NCBI RefSeq assembly: GCF_004798865.1 | Contig: NW_025336576.1 | Location: 1,849,677 to 1,913,676, forward strand | From: Varanus komodoensis | Lineage: Eukaryota > Chordata > Lepidosauria > Squamata > Varanidae | Length of the DNA stretch: 64,000 nt | Direction: 5' to 3' | In this document: piece after piece, positions 55,001-64,000 of the stretch | How positions within the stretch are numbered: the first letter of the stretch is position 1 | Layout: every line of letters starts with the position of its first letter | Made by a program: the position numbers and the translations under genes | The notes under the pieces: generated by a model | What the model saw: the letters and a program-made list of their open reading frames with translations, nothing else | What the model was told of the DNA's origin: nothing | Database searches by the model: none

Positions 55001-57212
55001 AATGGTTACTCCTTTTATGAAGTGGTTTTAACTGCAGTGGCTAAATTATTTTCAAATCTTTGTTCTTTGCTATTTTTGTGTAATGTAGTTGCTTTACTAT
55101 ATTTAGTATTGTCGAACAGTTTTGAAATTTAATGGTAGAATGGAAATACTGTACATAAATACATGCCTGCTGCACCATAAACAACTTTTTAATGAAGTGT
55201 ACTGAATCCAACCATAGTACTGACACATCACATAAAATGTGACAACCTCATCAAACGTGTAAAGAACTGAGATTGGAACATTTAAAGAGCCACAGTGCAG
55301 CAGATGTGCAGTAGATTAAACACCATGGCACTAAACGCCTGGCTAAGTCTGGTTTTCCAGCTGCTGCACGCCAGTGCCGGGGCAGAGCAGCAGCACACTT
55401 AATACGTGCGTCTGCATGTTCCTCAAGCAATGGATCTGTTCTGGGCAGGCTGACCCATGACAGCTTTGCTTTCTACTTACGTATGTCTATGCGCTGCTCC
55501 AAGGGCAAAGGGTTATTTGTGCGCGACACCAGTTTTGTAAGGCATGTAGCTGCCAATAATTGGGAATAAGATGACTGTAAAACAAACAACAGAAGGCGAA
55601 GGGTTAAGCTGCAGGCTAAAAGCAGGAAAGGGTGAAAGCTATGAAGTGACTGGTTTTTTATGTTACTATTTTATTTTTATAAATAAAAGAGAAAAACACA
55701 AGAAAAAGTGACATGAAAATTTTTTTAAAAATTACACATAGCACTAAGTGTGAGAAGTTACACAAAAAGTAATTATTACTACTACTATCAATTTTATAAT
55801 TACAGTTTTGACTCAATACTTGTTTATTACAAAAGAGGAAAAAAAACACCTATGAAATGGCTGTTGAAGGTCAATCTCTAACTACTGCTGAGGCCAGTGG
55901 GAGTTTGATTGTTAGTATCAAAGTCAGGGAAGTTCCTTTCCCTCCTTTCCTCACGAGCACATGTGTGAATTCTAGAATGCCCAGTGCGAGGAACGATAAG
56001 ATTGGCGATCCAATGGTTGCCAGATACAGCAAGTTTCAGCAAAAGAGGCAAGCACGTTTTGGCCACTTTTCTATAGCACTGAGTCCTGTTGCTGTACTGC
56101 CGGCAAATGCCTTACTGCACTAACTTATCCCGATGAAGACTTGCGAGTATCCCAGGTTTAAAAAGACTATGGGATGGGTGGTCAATCTACCACTGCAAAT
56201 TCCATGCATGCAATCAAATATGGCAAAAATGAAGGATAACAGTTATACGATTGTTGGTATGAATGGTACTTTGACTATTTATTCTAATTTCCTGTTCAGG
56301 AACACATTTAAACTCCATTTGCAGTTGAGGTCCTTCAGAGAGGAAGACCATCAAGGCAGGAGAATTCCAGATCCTCTATCTGGTGAGGGGAATGAGGAGG
56401 AACTCCCTCTCCCCTTTACAAGAATAACTGGTTAAAAGGCTTAAACACTATTGAATGAAGAAGACTGCTGGGGGGACTTGACAAATATGACTTTCCATTG
56501 GTGATTATACCAACCCTGCAGCAGCAAATGTGATATAAATTTAGAAGTACGATGTACTGATGTCTTGACAAGCAGGTCCTTGCTGCTCCAAAATTATGTA
56601 TTGTTATTTTTTATTTCTTTTTATGGCCTAAATGAAAATACTGCCTTCTCTTCATTACTACTCTCTTTTATATTACATTTGAATTGCCAGCTCCCCTCAT
56701 AAAACTGTGGGACAATCCCAAACAATTCCGCAGAGAAAGTAGTGCCATGGATAGCCATGCCGGAGGTATTCTAACATGCTGAGTCAGCTTTGCTAAGCTG
56801 GAAAGGCATGGGCCTGTAGCCGGATGGGCGGCCAGATGTGGCGGCGGGGCATGGGCGTAGACTATAAGGGGCCCCGTCGAGCTCTACTACTGTTCTGTTC
56901 CAAGTGCCAGCAATTCAAATGCAATGTGGAAGACAGCAGGAATGAGACAGCAGTTTGCAAGTAGACCACGGGTGAGAATAAAATGAGACGCAATCAGAAG
57001 GCCCCATGCACCCTGTGCCATTTGCAGAACCCAGATTAAGATCCTTGAACCAGAAGCCGACATACACTCCCTCTTTCGAGGAGAAGCTGGCACTTGTTCA
57101 GGCAGTCTGGACTATTGGTAAACTCCACCAAGGCCTTCTCTGCCTGGAGCCGCGTTGTGGTGTCGGTTGTCTCATACAGTTGCTTGCACAGGTTCTCTAG
57201 CTGGGCTAGACT
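20875..57212 (-). CDS. XPO7: Exportin-7 (XPO7), exons 2-28 of 28
   Basis: XPO7 is an importin-beta family, RanGTP-dependent transport receptor built of HEAT repeats. It shuttles through nuclear pores with cargoes such as p50RhoGAP and 14-3-3 sigma, and it supports nuclear condensation in erythroblasts. Twenty-seven exons were placed by hand (details in the three block entries). Their lengths sum to 3246 nt, or 1081 codons plus stop. Adding the six residues of human exon 1 (MADHVQ) gives 1087, the human length. Identity to human is near complete across the protein. The C-terminus [19 protein letters not shown] distinguishes XPO7 from its paralogue RANBP17. All introns are GT-AG except one AT-AC U12 intron. 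No frameshift or stop interrupts the frame. Exon 1 was not found up to 64000. Confidence 0.98.
21421..21747. mobile_element. Terminal-inverted-repeat MITE (Tigger/pogo-like) in XPO7 intron 27
   Basis: Left end CAGTGGGACCTTGGCTCACG and right end GAGCCGAGGTACCACTC are inverted repeats. A second pair (AATCCGTTCC near the left end, and the CAAATTTGGGT-like theme in both halves) extends the symmetry. The 'CAGTGGTACCTCGG' terminus is typical of pogo/Tigger-class elements. At about 327 bp it has no transposase. A TA follows the right end, but the left TA is lost. Confidence 0.65.
22061..22325 (+). mobile_element. hAT-like non-autonomous element, copy 2, in XPO7 intron 27
   Basis: Left end CACGGGTGCTCCAATTACGG and right end GTTTGAGCAGCCCTG are imperfect inverted repeats with the CAGGG-type hAT terminus. 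Flanking 8-mers CTCCAGAG and CCCTAGCG could be a decayed target duplication. The interior shares the block AGGAGATCGTTTTGGACTCA with the copy at 4678-4987 in the opposite orientation. Confidence 0.7.
25630..25672 (-). mobile_element. CR1 3' tail remnant abutting BovB
   Basis: The text ACAGAAACAGAGCAAGTCAG and AAGGAGCCTCCTGGATG is the reverse complement of the CR1 3' end seen at about 5308-5355. It stops at the start of the BovB element. Confidence 0.6.
25676..26786 (+). mobile_element. BovB (RTE) LINE, 5'-truncated, RT and 3' end
   Basis: The plus strand encodes BovB reverse transcriptase: [58 protein letters not shown], and the catalytic YADD box in [15 protein letters not shown]. Then come [51 protein letters not shown] and [20 protein letters not shown]. 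One stop (TAG, 26068-26070) follows LKSLLM, and the frame is lost near 26595. The 3' end GGGTCGGACATGACTTCGCG and ACTAACAACAACA is the squamate BovB terminus. It lies in XPO7 intron 22 (between exons 22 and 23), antisense to the gene. BovB is known to have spread between squamates and ruminants. Confidence 0.95.
26884..27062 (-). mobile_element. BovB 3' tail, second copy, inverted
   Basis: Starting from a (TTTG)n run, the text is the reverse complement of the BovB 3' end (CATCATGCCCCCATGGACAA, CCCGGAGTCCACCCAAGCCC, CACCTCATCCTCTGCCATCC). Only about 175 bp are present. It faces the first BovB copy across a roughly 100-bp spacer. It could alternatively be the tail of a Sauria-type SINE, which uses the same 3' end. 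Confidence 0.85.
28169..28669 (-). other. XPO7: Probable U12-type GT-AG intron of XPO7 (exon 20-21)
   Basis: The donor reads AT|GTATCCTTC (28669-28661), eight of nine matches to the U12 consensus GTATCCTTT. Upstream of the acceptor, CTTCTTAGCT (28190-28181) resembles the U12 branch site TTCCTTAAC and puts a branch A 15 nt from the AG. The acceptor has no long pyrimidine tract. The isoleucine codon is split AT|C, matching human EWIYP. The branch motif is weaker than in the AT-AC intron, so this call is tentative. Confidence 0.6.
28759..33515 (-). other. XPO7 intron between exons 19 and 20 (4.76 kb)
   Basis: The longest XPO7 intron within this half. It is mostly unique-looking sequence with no supported gene. 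It contains a palindromic MITE-like repeat at 31761-31848 and some short simple tracts, such as a CT run near 30538. Confidence 0.55.
31761..31848. mobile_element. Palindromic MITE-like repeat, copy 2
   Basis: Left arm CAGATGTTTTGGGCTGTAAC plus TCCCATGATT; right arm AATTGCAGTCCCAAACATCT. The arms are imperfect inverted repeats, the same design as 12021-12105 and 61031-61139. Confidence 0.65.
35820..44294 (-). CDS. XPO7: XPO7 central block, exons 10-17 (residues 320-644)
   Basis: Exons on the minus strand: 44294-44148, 43164-42992, 42547-42354, 41756-41651, 39979-39844, 39140-39067, 36450-36370, 35883-35820. Landmarks: [152 protein letters not shown]. The intron between exons 16 and 17 is an AT-AC U12 intron; the glycine codon is split GG|C across it. 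The short stretch around residues 480-485 ([12 protein letters not shown] against human ASASPMDIAVQE) is the most diverged part. Confidence 0.97.
35884..36369 (-). other. XPO7: U12-type AT-AC intron of XPO7 (exon 16-17)
   Basis: The donor on the minus strand is ATTGG|ATATCCTTT (36369-36361), a perfect match to the U12 AT-AC donor. The branch site TTCCTTAAC (35903-35895) is a perfect consensus 12 nt from the 3' end. The intron ends TTTCCAC|CTACAGC, an AC terminus. Exon 16 (36450-36370) and exon 17 (35883-35820) join in phase to give LSIG-YSSVRK. No GT-AG alternative keeps the frame. The minor spliceosome is required to remove it. Confidence 0.95.
39465..39775 (+). mobile_element. L2-like LINE 3' tail
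   Basis: The text CCTTCTCAGTGGTAGCTCCC, then GATGTGGTGCTCTCTCC, matches the C-terminal and 3' UTR part of L2-like squamate LINEs. It is followed by a T-rich stretch and a degraded 'gggtggGATACA...AAATAAA' end. It is on the plus strand, antisense to XPO7. Confidence 0.55.
40449..40560. repeat. Interspersed repeat, T-rich head plus GC-rich core, copy 2
   Basis: TTTATTTATTTAGCAGACTT, then ATGCCGCCCCATTCGCC and GCCTCGGGGCGGCTTACAA, in the same arrangement and orientation as 2902-3010. It directly precedes an L2-like coding fragment. Confidence 0.65.
40620..41000 (+). mobile_element. L2-like LINE, ORF2 C-terminal fragment
   Basis: The plus strand reads [20 protein letters not shown], then [18 protein letters not shown], then [20 protein letters not shown]. 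This is the conserved C-terminus of L2/CR1-clade LINE ORF2 ('YCNxLYxGLP...LQxVQNxAARLL...HWLPV...YLxEL'). It is degraded and lies in the XPO7 intron between exons 13 and 14. Confidence 0.8.
45951..57212 (-). CDS. XPO7: XPO7 N-terminal block, exons 2-9 (residues 7-319)
   Basis: Exons on the minus strand: 57212-57066, 55574-55481, 52083-51917, 50994-50929, 49548-49444, 47935-47770, 46344-46271, 46070-45951. The block starts S-L-A-Q-L-E-N-L and contains the importin-beta N-terminal (Ran-binding) region, with [17 protein letters not shown] and [18 protein letters not shown]. Other landmarks are [92 protein letters not shown] and [17 protein letters not shown]. Exon 2 opens directly after an acceptor with codon AGT, so exon 1 must end in phase 0. 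Confidence 0.97.
47941..47980. repeat. (GA)n simple repeat next to an XPO7 acceptor
   Basis: A GA/GGA tract begins immediately upstream (minus-strand sense) of the exon 7 acceptor at 47936. On the transcript strand it is a (CT)n run, so it also serves as the polypyrimidine tract of that exon. Confidence 0.9.
48781..49092 (+). CDS. Unidentified ORF in XPO7 intron 6, possibly repeat-derived
   Basis: A frame open from about 48751 to the stop after 49089; the first ATG is at 48808, giving about 94 codons. The product is rich in R, E, Q and L, with a basic, probably helical middle ([17 protein letters not shown]) and a charged C-terminus ([19 protein letters not shown]). I do not recognise a family. 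It is antisense to XPO7, has no visible introns, and is followed by AT-rich text with ATTAAA and TATATAA motifs. The end of an old LTR or other mobile element is a possible source. Coding status is unproven. Confidence 0.25.
   Translation: MPKSRPHNPMLVRLNHLLRLLEPQPVDLYQRQRVMGKRELQVLLRRRQSKLSPPPDSDLPEQETEDTIGVVDFSKAENRRILRRFEQLQSRQRKREERRDLGE
52305..52390. repeat. T-rich LINE-tail-like repeat
   Basis: A TTTTATTTTATTATGG start is followed by ACCATCCCTTAGTCAATC and CTCAGGATGGTTTACAAC, the usual look of an old squamate LINE 3' tail in reverse. Similar weak copies are near 11750-11850, 51360-51410 and 54140-54215. Confidence 0.4.
53600..53850 (+). repeat. LINE-like (L2-type) non-coding fragment
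   Basis: Text such as GGAAGGCCCTCCTCCTGGGG, CACTGTCTCAAGCATCCTGG and CCCCAAGCTGCCTGAAGG follows the order of a common squamate LINE non-coding region. Related pieces are at 12200-12320 and 63270-63620. Confidence 0.5.
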
Positions 57213-58849
57213 CTGGAGCAAACAGAAAGAGGAACCTGGTTAGGTTGTTTAACAAGACAGTCATGTTTGGGCTCTCTTCTTAGATAATGCCCTTGCTGGG
57301 AAAAGCAGAGGTCCACCACACATGGAGAAGTCAGCGCAAAGCCTGAAGTTTTCTGCCATTCTTATTACAAAGGCTGAGATACCCACTTTGGTGGGGGCAA
57401 ACGGCCTCCACTGCCTGATACTGGAGAACTGTGCTGTCACTTTCCGTGGGAATAACGTCAATATTTCACCCGCATATTCCACCTATTTGGATGTCAAAGC
57501 AAATCACAGGGCAACCTGGAAGGAACTCAGATCTCAGTTTGGCACAAGAAAAAACATTCCTAAATATTATCACATGTTCTTTTCTGTGACTTGGATTCCC
57601 AAGCCATTCTTCTCCTTTCTGTTCTGTTCTGCTGATAATCCTGTTCATATGCTTGAACAGATCTTAATCAGAACCTTAATAAACAAATGTATTTAATTTG
57701 ATCACTTCAGGTGTCCAGGTCTCCCAGCCATGAAACGCAGGCAATCAATGTACTCAGACGAAAGCTAAGTGCATTTCCCAACGGCCAGCCAGTGAAGACA
57801 TGTGGTCAAGGCAGCTCAGGGCTGGGGGTTCTTTCTCAGTATGCCCGAACAGTATCAGGTTCTTGAACCAAGGCAGAAGCAGCACTTACACGGAGCAGCT
57901 ATGCAGCAGAGGATCCCTGCATGTATTAGATAAGGACCAGGGAGTGAGAGAACAGCTCGTGTGAGAGAGCGCTCTGAAGCGCTTGCTGAAACTGCTCAGC
58001 ACAAAAATCCCAAATCAGGATCATCCGGCACTCACTCTCCTCTGACCATGCCATAGAAATGTATCCCACTCACTCTTCTCACAGGCGGTATACGCATTAA
58101 GCCTCGCATAAGTAGGATGAGCCCAAACAGCACTTGTGTTGGTGGCCTGCAGTGTGCTTATGTAGTCCTCTAGGATCAGAGGCGGTAGGCCTTGGAATGA
58201 TCTGCCACTGGGAAAGAGGCCAGTGCTTCCATCCTACTCCTGCTGGTGGGTCGTATCTGCTGCACCGTTAGCTCCAAGCTGCGGGCCCCGTGTGGGAAAG
58301 CAGGGCCACATTTCAGGGGCACAGGGTCTCCCCTGCATGCAGACAGCTCCACACTGGATCACCAGAATCACCAGGCTGTGCTAGAAAAACGGCCTGAAAC
58401 ACCAAACGGGCTGCTGTTTGTCCCATTCTACTGTATTTTTGTTACTGGCTACAGTATAAGCAAGGCTGCACGGAATATGTAGAAGAGGGGATGTCTGTCC
58501 ATCTCTGGGACCCTGGCAGAAGTCCCGCGTGCTGGAAGTGGCATACAAACCCTTGAGAGCCCGTCACTCAAAGCCATTTGTCATTTTTTGAACCTAGCTG
58601 CCAAAAACGCCAGCTCAGTGCATGACATGCCGCGTTTGCTGCTCCTGCTCTGCTCATACGCAAAGCCCTGAGGCTGGACTAGGCCAAGAGCCTCCCCAGC
58701 CCAGCATTGTTCCCACAGCAGCCAAACGGACGCTCAGCAGGAGGTCCGTTTCCGCACGTGAACATGCTGCATGATCCGTTTCTGCTCCGGAGCAGTTGGC
58801 ACTCAGCAGCTTAGGCTTCTACATGGCATGAGCAGGACCACCAGCCTCT

Positions 58850-59145
58850 TACAGACTTATTCGCCTCATCTAATTCCCTTTGAAAGCTGTCCAGATTGGA
58901 GACCACTGTAACACCCTGTGGTAGAGAATTCTTTAATTTAATCATGTGCTATCTGAAGCACCTTTCTCAATTGCTCCTGAATCTCCCACCATTTGGCTTT
59001 ATTCAGTGATACTAGGTTCTAATACAAGAGCAAGAAAAAACTTTTCCCTACTGATTCTTCCACCACCATGCAAAATTTTTATGTACCCCCTCACTTTCTT
59101 TTCTAAACTTAAAAAGTCCCGAATTACGTAAGTCTTACAAAGAAA
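58850..59145 (-). mobile_element. CR1/L3-like LINE 3' region
   Basis: On the plus strand: ACACCCTGTGGTAGAGAATT, ACTAGGTTCTAATACAAGAG, CACCATGCAAAATTTTTATG and CTAAACTTAAAAAGTCCC. This is the reverse of the well-known CR1 3' UTR ('gagttccacag...ggttctagt...ccatgcataattttata...ctaaactaaaaagtccc'). Confidence 0.75.
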
Positions 59146-59584
59146 AACTACATAACTGAACAAAACTGTTGATACCAAAGTCTTCAACTTAAGCTAATCT
59201 GGAGACCAGTTCCAGCAAGTGAGCTGCCAGAGGTGATGAGCAGGGGAATAGTCATCCTGTTGATGACAAGACAGGCACCAAAGTTAGCAGTATCACTGCT
59301 ATCAGTATTGACAAAAGCAGCAGGTCTCAGCCCTGAGCAGGTGCCTGAAATGGGAGGTGCAACTGAACTATGCTGGGCTGGAGGCCCTGAAACAAAAATG
59401 GATGGTACCAGTGACAGCTCATGGAGGAAGAAAGGGCAGAGCTAGTGGATGAGGTGCCGCCTCACACGCAGGACTAGCGGTCGCAGTCGCAGTGCTGACC
59501 GAGGCACTGAGGCTGGGATACTGTCCCCACAGGCAGACAGTGGCTGTGCAAATCGTCATGTCTAGACCAGGGTGCTCTGTTGTG

Positions 59585-59690
59585 ATGAAGGCAGGGGGTG
59601 CGGCCCAGCGGCAGAGCTCCTGTCTGGCATGCAGGAGGCCCCCAATTCCTCTTCCAGCGTCTTCATATAGGATGAGGGAAGAATCCCTTG
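59585..59690 (+). mobile_element. tRNA-derived SINE, head only
   Basis: The text GGGGGTGCGGCCCAGCGGCA, GAGCTCCTGTCTGGCATGCA and GGAGGCCCCCAATTCCTC follows the tRNA-like head of a common squamate SINE ('ggctcagtggtagagca...ctttgcatgcaaaaggtcccaggttcaatc'). Box B is degraded. Confidence 0.6.
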
Positions 59691-60433
59691 CAAATATTTA
59701 AGACGAAGGGTTTTACATACAGTTTCCCAACCTTTATTCCCTCCAAATGCTTTTAAAAACATAATTAATATTATAGTCTTTATAGAAAGACTAGTGATAT
59801 AAAATTTCTGGAAATTTTGAGGCTGGGAGAGTAACTGCTGTTCAAATCTTGTCAGAATCCAAGCAAAGTTATTTCTTTGATTCCATATTAAATGAATGCA
59901 TCCATTACTGACAGACCTTTAGGGAAGATCCACTTCATGCACAGTCATCCAACATGGGGGCTGTGTCAACATATCACAACATGGAAGAAAATGTACGACG
60001 GGATTTGTTCTACCAAGTTCTGCATTTCTGGGTTTCTTCTGTTTAGATGTTGAAGCAGTCAATTAATCTATTTCTAATCTAAAATGCACACATGAAGTAA
60101 CCCTGCAGGTTCTCTTGTCACCGCCACCCGATGCAAAGGGATAGCAGGCAGGTTATCTCACTATCTTTCTTTTTTTTAAATTAACTTTGAGGCTATGGCC
60201 TCTGGAGAACCATTTTTGGTAGAGAGTGGAACACAAATCAAATGAATTAGCAACACATTGAATGCACTGCCAGAATTTAATAAACAGCTCCACTAGACCT
60301 CTCCATGAGAAAATGCTGTTTCAGCCATTAGAATCTCTTTCTACCTAAAAGAAATTCAGCAGTGTGGTTCCCATGGAGCAGGCATGGGACTGTCAACAGC
60401 ACTGTGTACCACCTTTCAAAATGAATTAAAAAT

Positions 60434-60540
60434 AAGGTAGAAACACAGAAACAGAGCGACTCAGAAGGGATCCCCAGGCCATCTAGTCTGACCTCCGGCA
60501 CCAGCCGGCTCCGCTCACCGCATGCCCGCCATGTGCAAAG
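60434..60540 (-). mobile_element. CR1 LINE 3' end
   Basis: The text GAAACACAGAAACAGAGCGA, CTCAGAAGGGATCCCCAGGC and CATCTAGTCTGACCTCCGGC is the reverse complement of the CR1 terminus at about 5275-5355, so it is the same subfamily. Confidence 0.75.
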
Positions 60541-61030
60541 ATGCTCATTAAGGCAACCTGTTCACAAAACTCAGTACAATAATGGGAGTAAATTGTACAA
60601 AGGCTGAGACTGAACCGGAACACTGCTGCTTGCTAAGTGGGTGTTCCCCTGCTAAAGAAAATGACAGCGGCTTCAGATCGGACCTCTCTGAGCACCATCC
60701 CATAAAGAGGAACAGGGTTCGGAGCTTCCCTCAACTTCTTTGCAAACAGGAGCCACGCTTGCCTGGCCTCCAGTTGTTCCTGCTGCTTCTGGGACTATTC
60801 AGATGTTTCAGGGACTACTTGCTGAAGGTCGCTCTTGTCAGACCCAAAACAGGAACCCAAATTGTGCTATGCATAATTTGATTTGCTCATGAAGTTATCG
60901 CATTTGGCACATTACATTTAACAGGAAAGTTATTCACATAATAATTACAGATTTACAGAGTTCCCTTTTAATTATAACTACTATTTTATGAGCAAACAAA
61001 GTTATACATATTCAAGTTTTCCAACACAGC

Positions 61031-61139
61031 CTTCCTCTACCTGACACTTTCCAGATGTTTTAGCATTCCCCAGCATTCTGACCATAGGCTGATGGTAGTT
61101 GAAGTACAAAACATCTGGAAAACACCAAGTTCCGGAAGG
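61031..61139. mobile_element. Palindromic MITE-like repeat, copy 3
   Basis: The best preserved of three copies. CCAGATGTTTTAGCATTCCC on the left pairs with GAAGTACAAAACATCTGG on the right, and outer CCTTCC/GGAAGG continue the pairing. A GCATTCTGACCATAGGCTGA centre separates the arms. Confidence 0.7.
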
Positions 61140-61194
61140 TTGTCTTAAAGTGACAAAGTGACTTTAGACTTATAAAAAGAGATAAAATAAAGAA

Positions 61195-61885
61195 ATGGAG
61201 TCCTGCAACTTGGAATCCTGCACTGAACGGGGTGGCAGCCCTGTAGCCCCTTCCAGTTCTACTATGTGTGATGTAGCTGTAAAAGAAGCAAATACCCCAT
61301 TGGGCTGCATTAATAGAAGTACAGCTTCCAGATCGTGTGAAGTACTGGTATTTCTCTGTTCAGCAATAGCTGGGCCTCATCTTGAGTACTGTGCCCAATC
61401 CTGGGCATAATACTTGTGCCTTTCTTGAAAAGTTCAGAGGAGGGCAACAAAGATGATCAGCGGATTAGAAACAAGTTCCTATGAGGAGAGACTGGAAGAA
61501 CTGGGCTTGTTTAGCCTGGAGAAGAGAAGGATGAGGGGAGACAGGAGAGCACTTTTCCAATACCTGAAAGGCTGTCACACTGAAGATGATCAGGAGCCCC
61601 TCTCAATTATCCCAGAGGACAGCACACAGAATAATGGGCTCAACTTACCGGAAGCCAGGTTCTGCCTAGACATCAGTAAATACTTCGTGGCTGTTGGACC
61701 AATATGGCAATGGGACCAATTACCTGAGGAAGCTGTGGGTTCTCTGACATGAGGCATTCAAGAAATAGTTGGAAAGCCATCAGGGAAGCTTTAACTGGAG
61801 TCCTGCACTAAGCAGGGGTTGAACTCAAAGGTCTTACAGGCTTCTTCCTACTCCACTGTTCAAGAATTCCTGGATTCTATGATTG
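61195..61885 (+). mobile_element. CR1 LINE, end of ORF2 plus 3' UTR
   Basis: First part: CDVAVKEANTPLGCINRSTA, then SRSCEVLVFLCSAIAGPHLE and YCAQSWA, the C-terminus of CR1 ORF2, ending in a stop. Then CR1 3' sequence with SSYEERLEELGLFSLEKRRM-type text, and the terminal CAAGAATTCCTGGATTCTAT repeat. It is 5' truncated. Confidence 0.9.
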
Positions 61886-63269
61886 ATGTGCCTCATTCTC
61901 AGGATGTTTTATCATTTCTCTTATCAACAAAAATTCTCTTACATATCAAGAATGGTAACCAACATATTTAATTGAAAAAGACTTATGCACTCTCAAACTA
62001 TTAAATGAGGGATATTTTATTCCCTTTTGTAAATAATTACTCTTAATAAGCATCTTAATCTTAGTTCATTTTGAAATGTCTGTAGCAACACAGTGAATCC
62101 TATGCTTTTACTATTGGAATTAGGCTATTGATTTCTTTTAGGTAGATAGTTTATTCTTGTGGCAACCTTTAAAAGGATAAAGTTGAGGCAGCATTTCCTA
62201 GCAGTGGGGTCTAATGTGGAGTTTAATTAAAACTACTGGGAAAGTGTGTATGACTTGGCACATCAATAAAAGATACATTAAATCAAGGCTTTTAAGGAAG
62301 AATAAAAGAAATATGCTGAGAATAGTACAGAGAGGATTCCTTATGACTACTATAACTTTGAGATTCCAAGAAAACATATCTCACTAATTTTATGCAATTT
62401 TTTCCATTGTGTAGGTATTGTTTTCAGTAATACAATTTATATGGCAATATATAAACTTCTTGTTTAAACCTTCTTGTTCACTGTTCTAAAGGACACTGTT
62501 TCATAATTCAAAAGTGCTCTCTTTTTGCATGGATGATGACAAAAATGGTCCTCAAGAAAAAACGGGCCGTTCTATTCCCCCCCCCCGCAACACTCACATT
62601 TTCTATACTTTTCAGACCTTCACATCTCTGAGACAAAAATTTAAATTACCTGTCAAAACTTCTGAGACTTTTTCTTATGCATTGTTCCCATTAAGCTTTA
62701 TATAGTAGCACACAAATTGCAGCTGGCTAGTCTTTAACCAGTTGCATATATCCTAAAATTGGGAAGAAAACCTTAACATGAAACTATCTGAAAACTCATC
62801 AAAAGGAATGCTGTCAGTCAGCACATGCTCAGCTCAAGAGAAAAAGGACTGAAGCTCCCAGATTCTTGAATTTATAGGCATGTTCTAAGGCTGAGCATGC
62901 ATCTTCCATCTGAGCATCATGAGCAGATTAGTGGTGAAGATTACTTACACAAGCCTTTGAATGCCTGAAAGTTCTTCACAAATGTTAGCTGTCCCATTTG
63001 GCGGATGAGCACTAACCTCAAATGGCAGCGACTGAGAAACAGGGGCTTGCCTAAATGTACAGCATTGATAGCAGAGGCAAGATTCCAACACAGCCTATTG
63101 TGTATGGGCAGCATGCATCACCTTGGGTTGCAAAAGTTCTCAAACAAGTATCCCCACATCCATACAAACCATGATCAGCTCAGTAGAACAAACACAAGCC
63201 AGTACCACTGATATGCCACCTAAACACAAGGCCTATGAACCCTACGACCCACCGATCCACCATGCAGAA

Positions 63270-63620
63270 TATCCTCCCTACCCCACCCAGCAGCCCAGGG
63301 CAACCAGGTGGGAGCTCATGTCCAAATGCCTGGGAAAGTAGGTGTGCCTTTGCCTGGTGCCAGAAGAGGAGACAGCAAGCACTCTGCAATCTTCCTGGGT
63401 GGGGCTATTACAAAACTAGCCTGTTCTCTAGAAGGGGGCACACACAAGGCCCCTGGACCAGACCAGGACTGGGGATCCCAAGCCATGCAGGAGCTATAGG
63501 TTAAAACCAGCACTTTGAATTTGGCCTGGAAATGAACTGGCAAAATATGCAAGCAATCTGGGACCAGGCTGATATGGTTGTTGCCTAAGCTATAGTGGAT
63601 TTGGGCCAAGCACAGCAAAA
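63270..63620 (+). repeat. LINE-like (L2-type) non-coding fragment
   Basis: The text GGTTAAAACCAGCACTTTGA, then ATTTGGCCTGGAAATGAACT, is a hallmark of a common squamate LINE non-coding region. Its upstream part (GCACACACAAGGCCCCTGGA) fits the same element. Confidence 0.55.
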
Positions 63621-64000
63621 AAATTCAGAAAGAAGGACAAGACAGAAAGGCAGATTCAAAAATTACCTTAAAAACCAGAAAAATTCATTTAAAAAATTAA
63701 ATGGGAACTTCTGATTAAAAATATAAACTTTAAGTTTCTTTTAAACAATAGCCATTAACTAACGAAGGACAAATGATGTTAGTCTCAGTGGGTGAGTTTG
63801 CCCAGTAGGTCAAACTTATACCTACAAGTAAGTTACGCAGTGCAGCTTATTCATGAAGCAGCCCATGGTTTGTCTGACAGAGGATGAGGCGCTACATGTG
63901 GTGTCCCCAACTCCTTTTCCCTCAATACCCCCAGGGATGTCACAGTGGGACCCTTCTAGGCTCCTCTGCCTGCTGTGATTGTGGCCACTGTCACGCTTGC

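Larger units (their letters stand above)
57213..64000 (-). other. XPO7 intron 1 (partial), no exon seen
   Basis: Upstream of exon 2 I searched the minus strand for ATG followed by A-D-H-V-Q and a GT donor and found none, so exon 1 is probably right of the window. The stretch holds CR1 pieces (58850-59145, 60434-60540, 61195-61885), a SINE head (59585-59690), a palindromic repeat (61031-61139) and an L2-like piece (63270-63620). It has no CpG island. Confidence 0.7.

Noticed and set aside
20875-57212. Assignment to RANBP17, the XPO7 paralogue
   Set aside because: The C-terminus ([19 protein letters not shown]) and near-identity throughout fit XPO7, and the DMTN neighbour is the XPO7 context.
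58740-58785. Possible XPO7 exon 1 (text resembling CATGCTGCATGATCC)
   Set aside because: It does not give ATG-A-D-H-V-Q on the minus strand with a following GT donor, and there is no CpG island around it.

Overview
The window looks like a squamate reptile (lizard or snake) nuclear chromosome. The evidence is spliced vertebrate genes with canonical splice sites, CpG islands, CR1/L2 LINE debris, a BovB (RTE) LINE with the squamate-type 3' end, and tRNA-derived SINEs. There are no bacterial, viral or CRISPR features. The placement is inferred from these repeats; I could not run a search.

Layout. (1) 236-6463, minus strand: the 5' half of DMTN (dematin, an erythroid actin-bundling protein). Seven coding exons were placed, including an 18-nt first coding exon. 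The C-terminal half, with the villin headpiece, lies off the left edge. Two CpG islands upstream (about 9.0-10.1 kb and 14.2-16.36 kb) are candidate promoters. The space between holds LINE, SINE and MITE remains. (2) 16357-16456: a 100-N assembly gap, followed by an LTR fossil. (3) 17347-18504, plus strand: PBDC1, complete, six exons with very short introns. (4) 20875-57212, minus strand: XPO7 (exportin-7), 27 of an expected 28 coding exons. They join in phase to 1081 codons plus stop. Only the first exon (about six residues) is missing, presumably beyond 64000. PBDC1 and XPO7 converge tail to tail, with poly(A) signals about 0.9 kb apart.

Two XPO7 introns carry minor-spliceosome (U12) signals. 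One is a textbook AT-AC intron (35884-36369, donor ATATCCTTT, branch TTCCTTAAC). The other looks like a GT-AG U12 intron (28169-28669).

In human, XPO7 and DMTN are same-strand neighbours with NPM2 and FGF17 between them, while PBDC1 is on the X. Here PBDC1 sits between them and no NPM2 or FGF17 exon is visible. The PBDC1-XPO7 junction is inside one contig; the link to DMTN crosses the gap. No new multi-gene system is evident. The most interesting signals are the U12 introns, the unexpected gene order, an inverted BovB pair, a hAT-like MITE family with two opposed copies, and an unidentified ORF at 48.8 kb.
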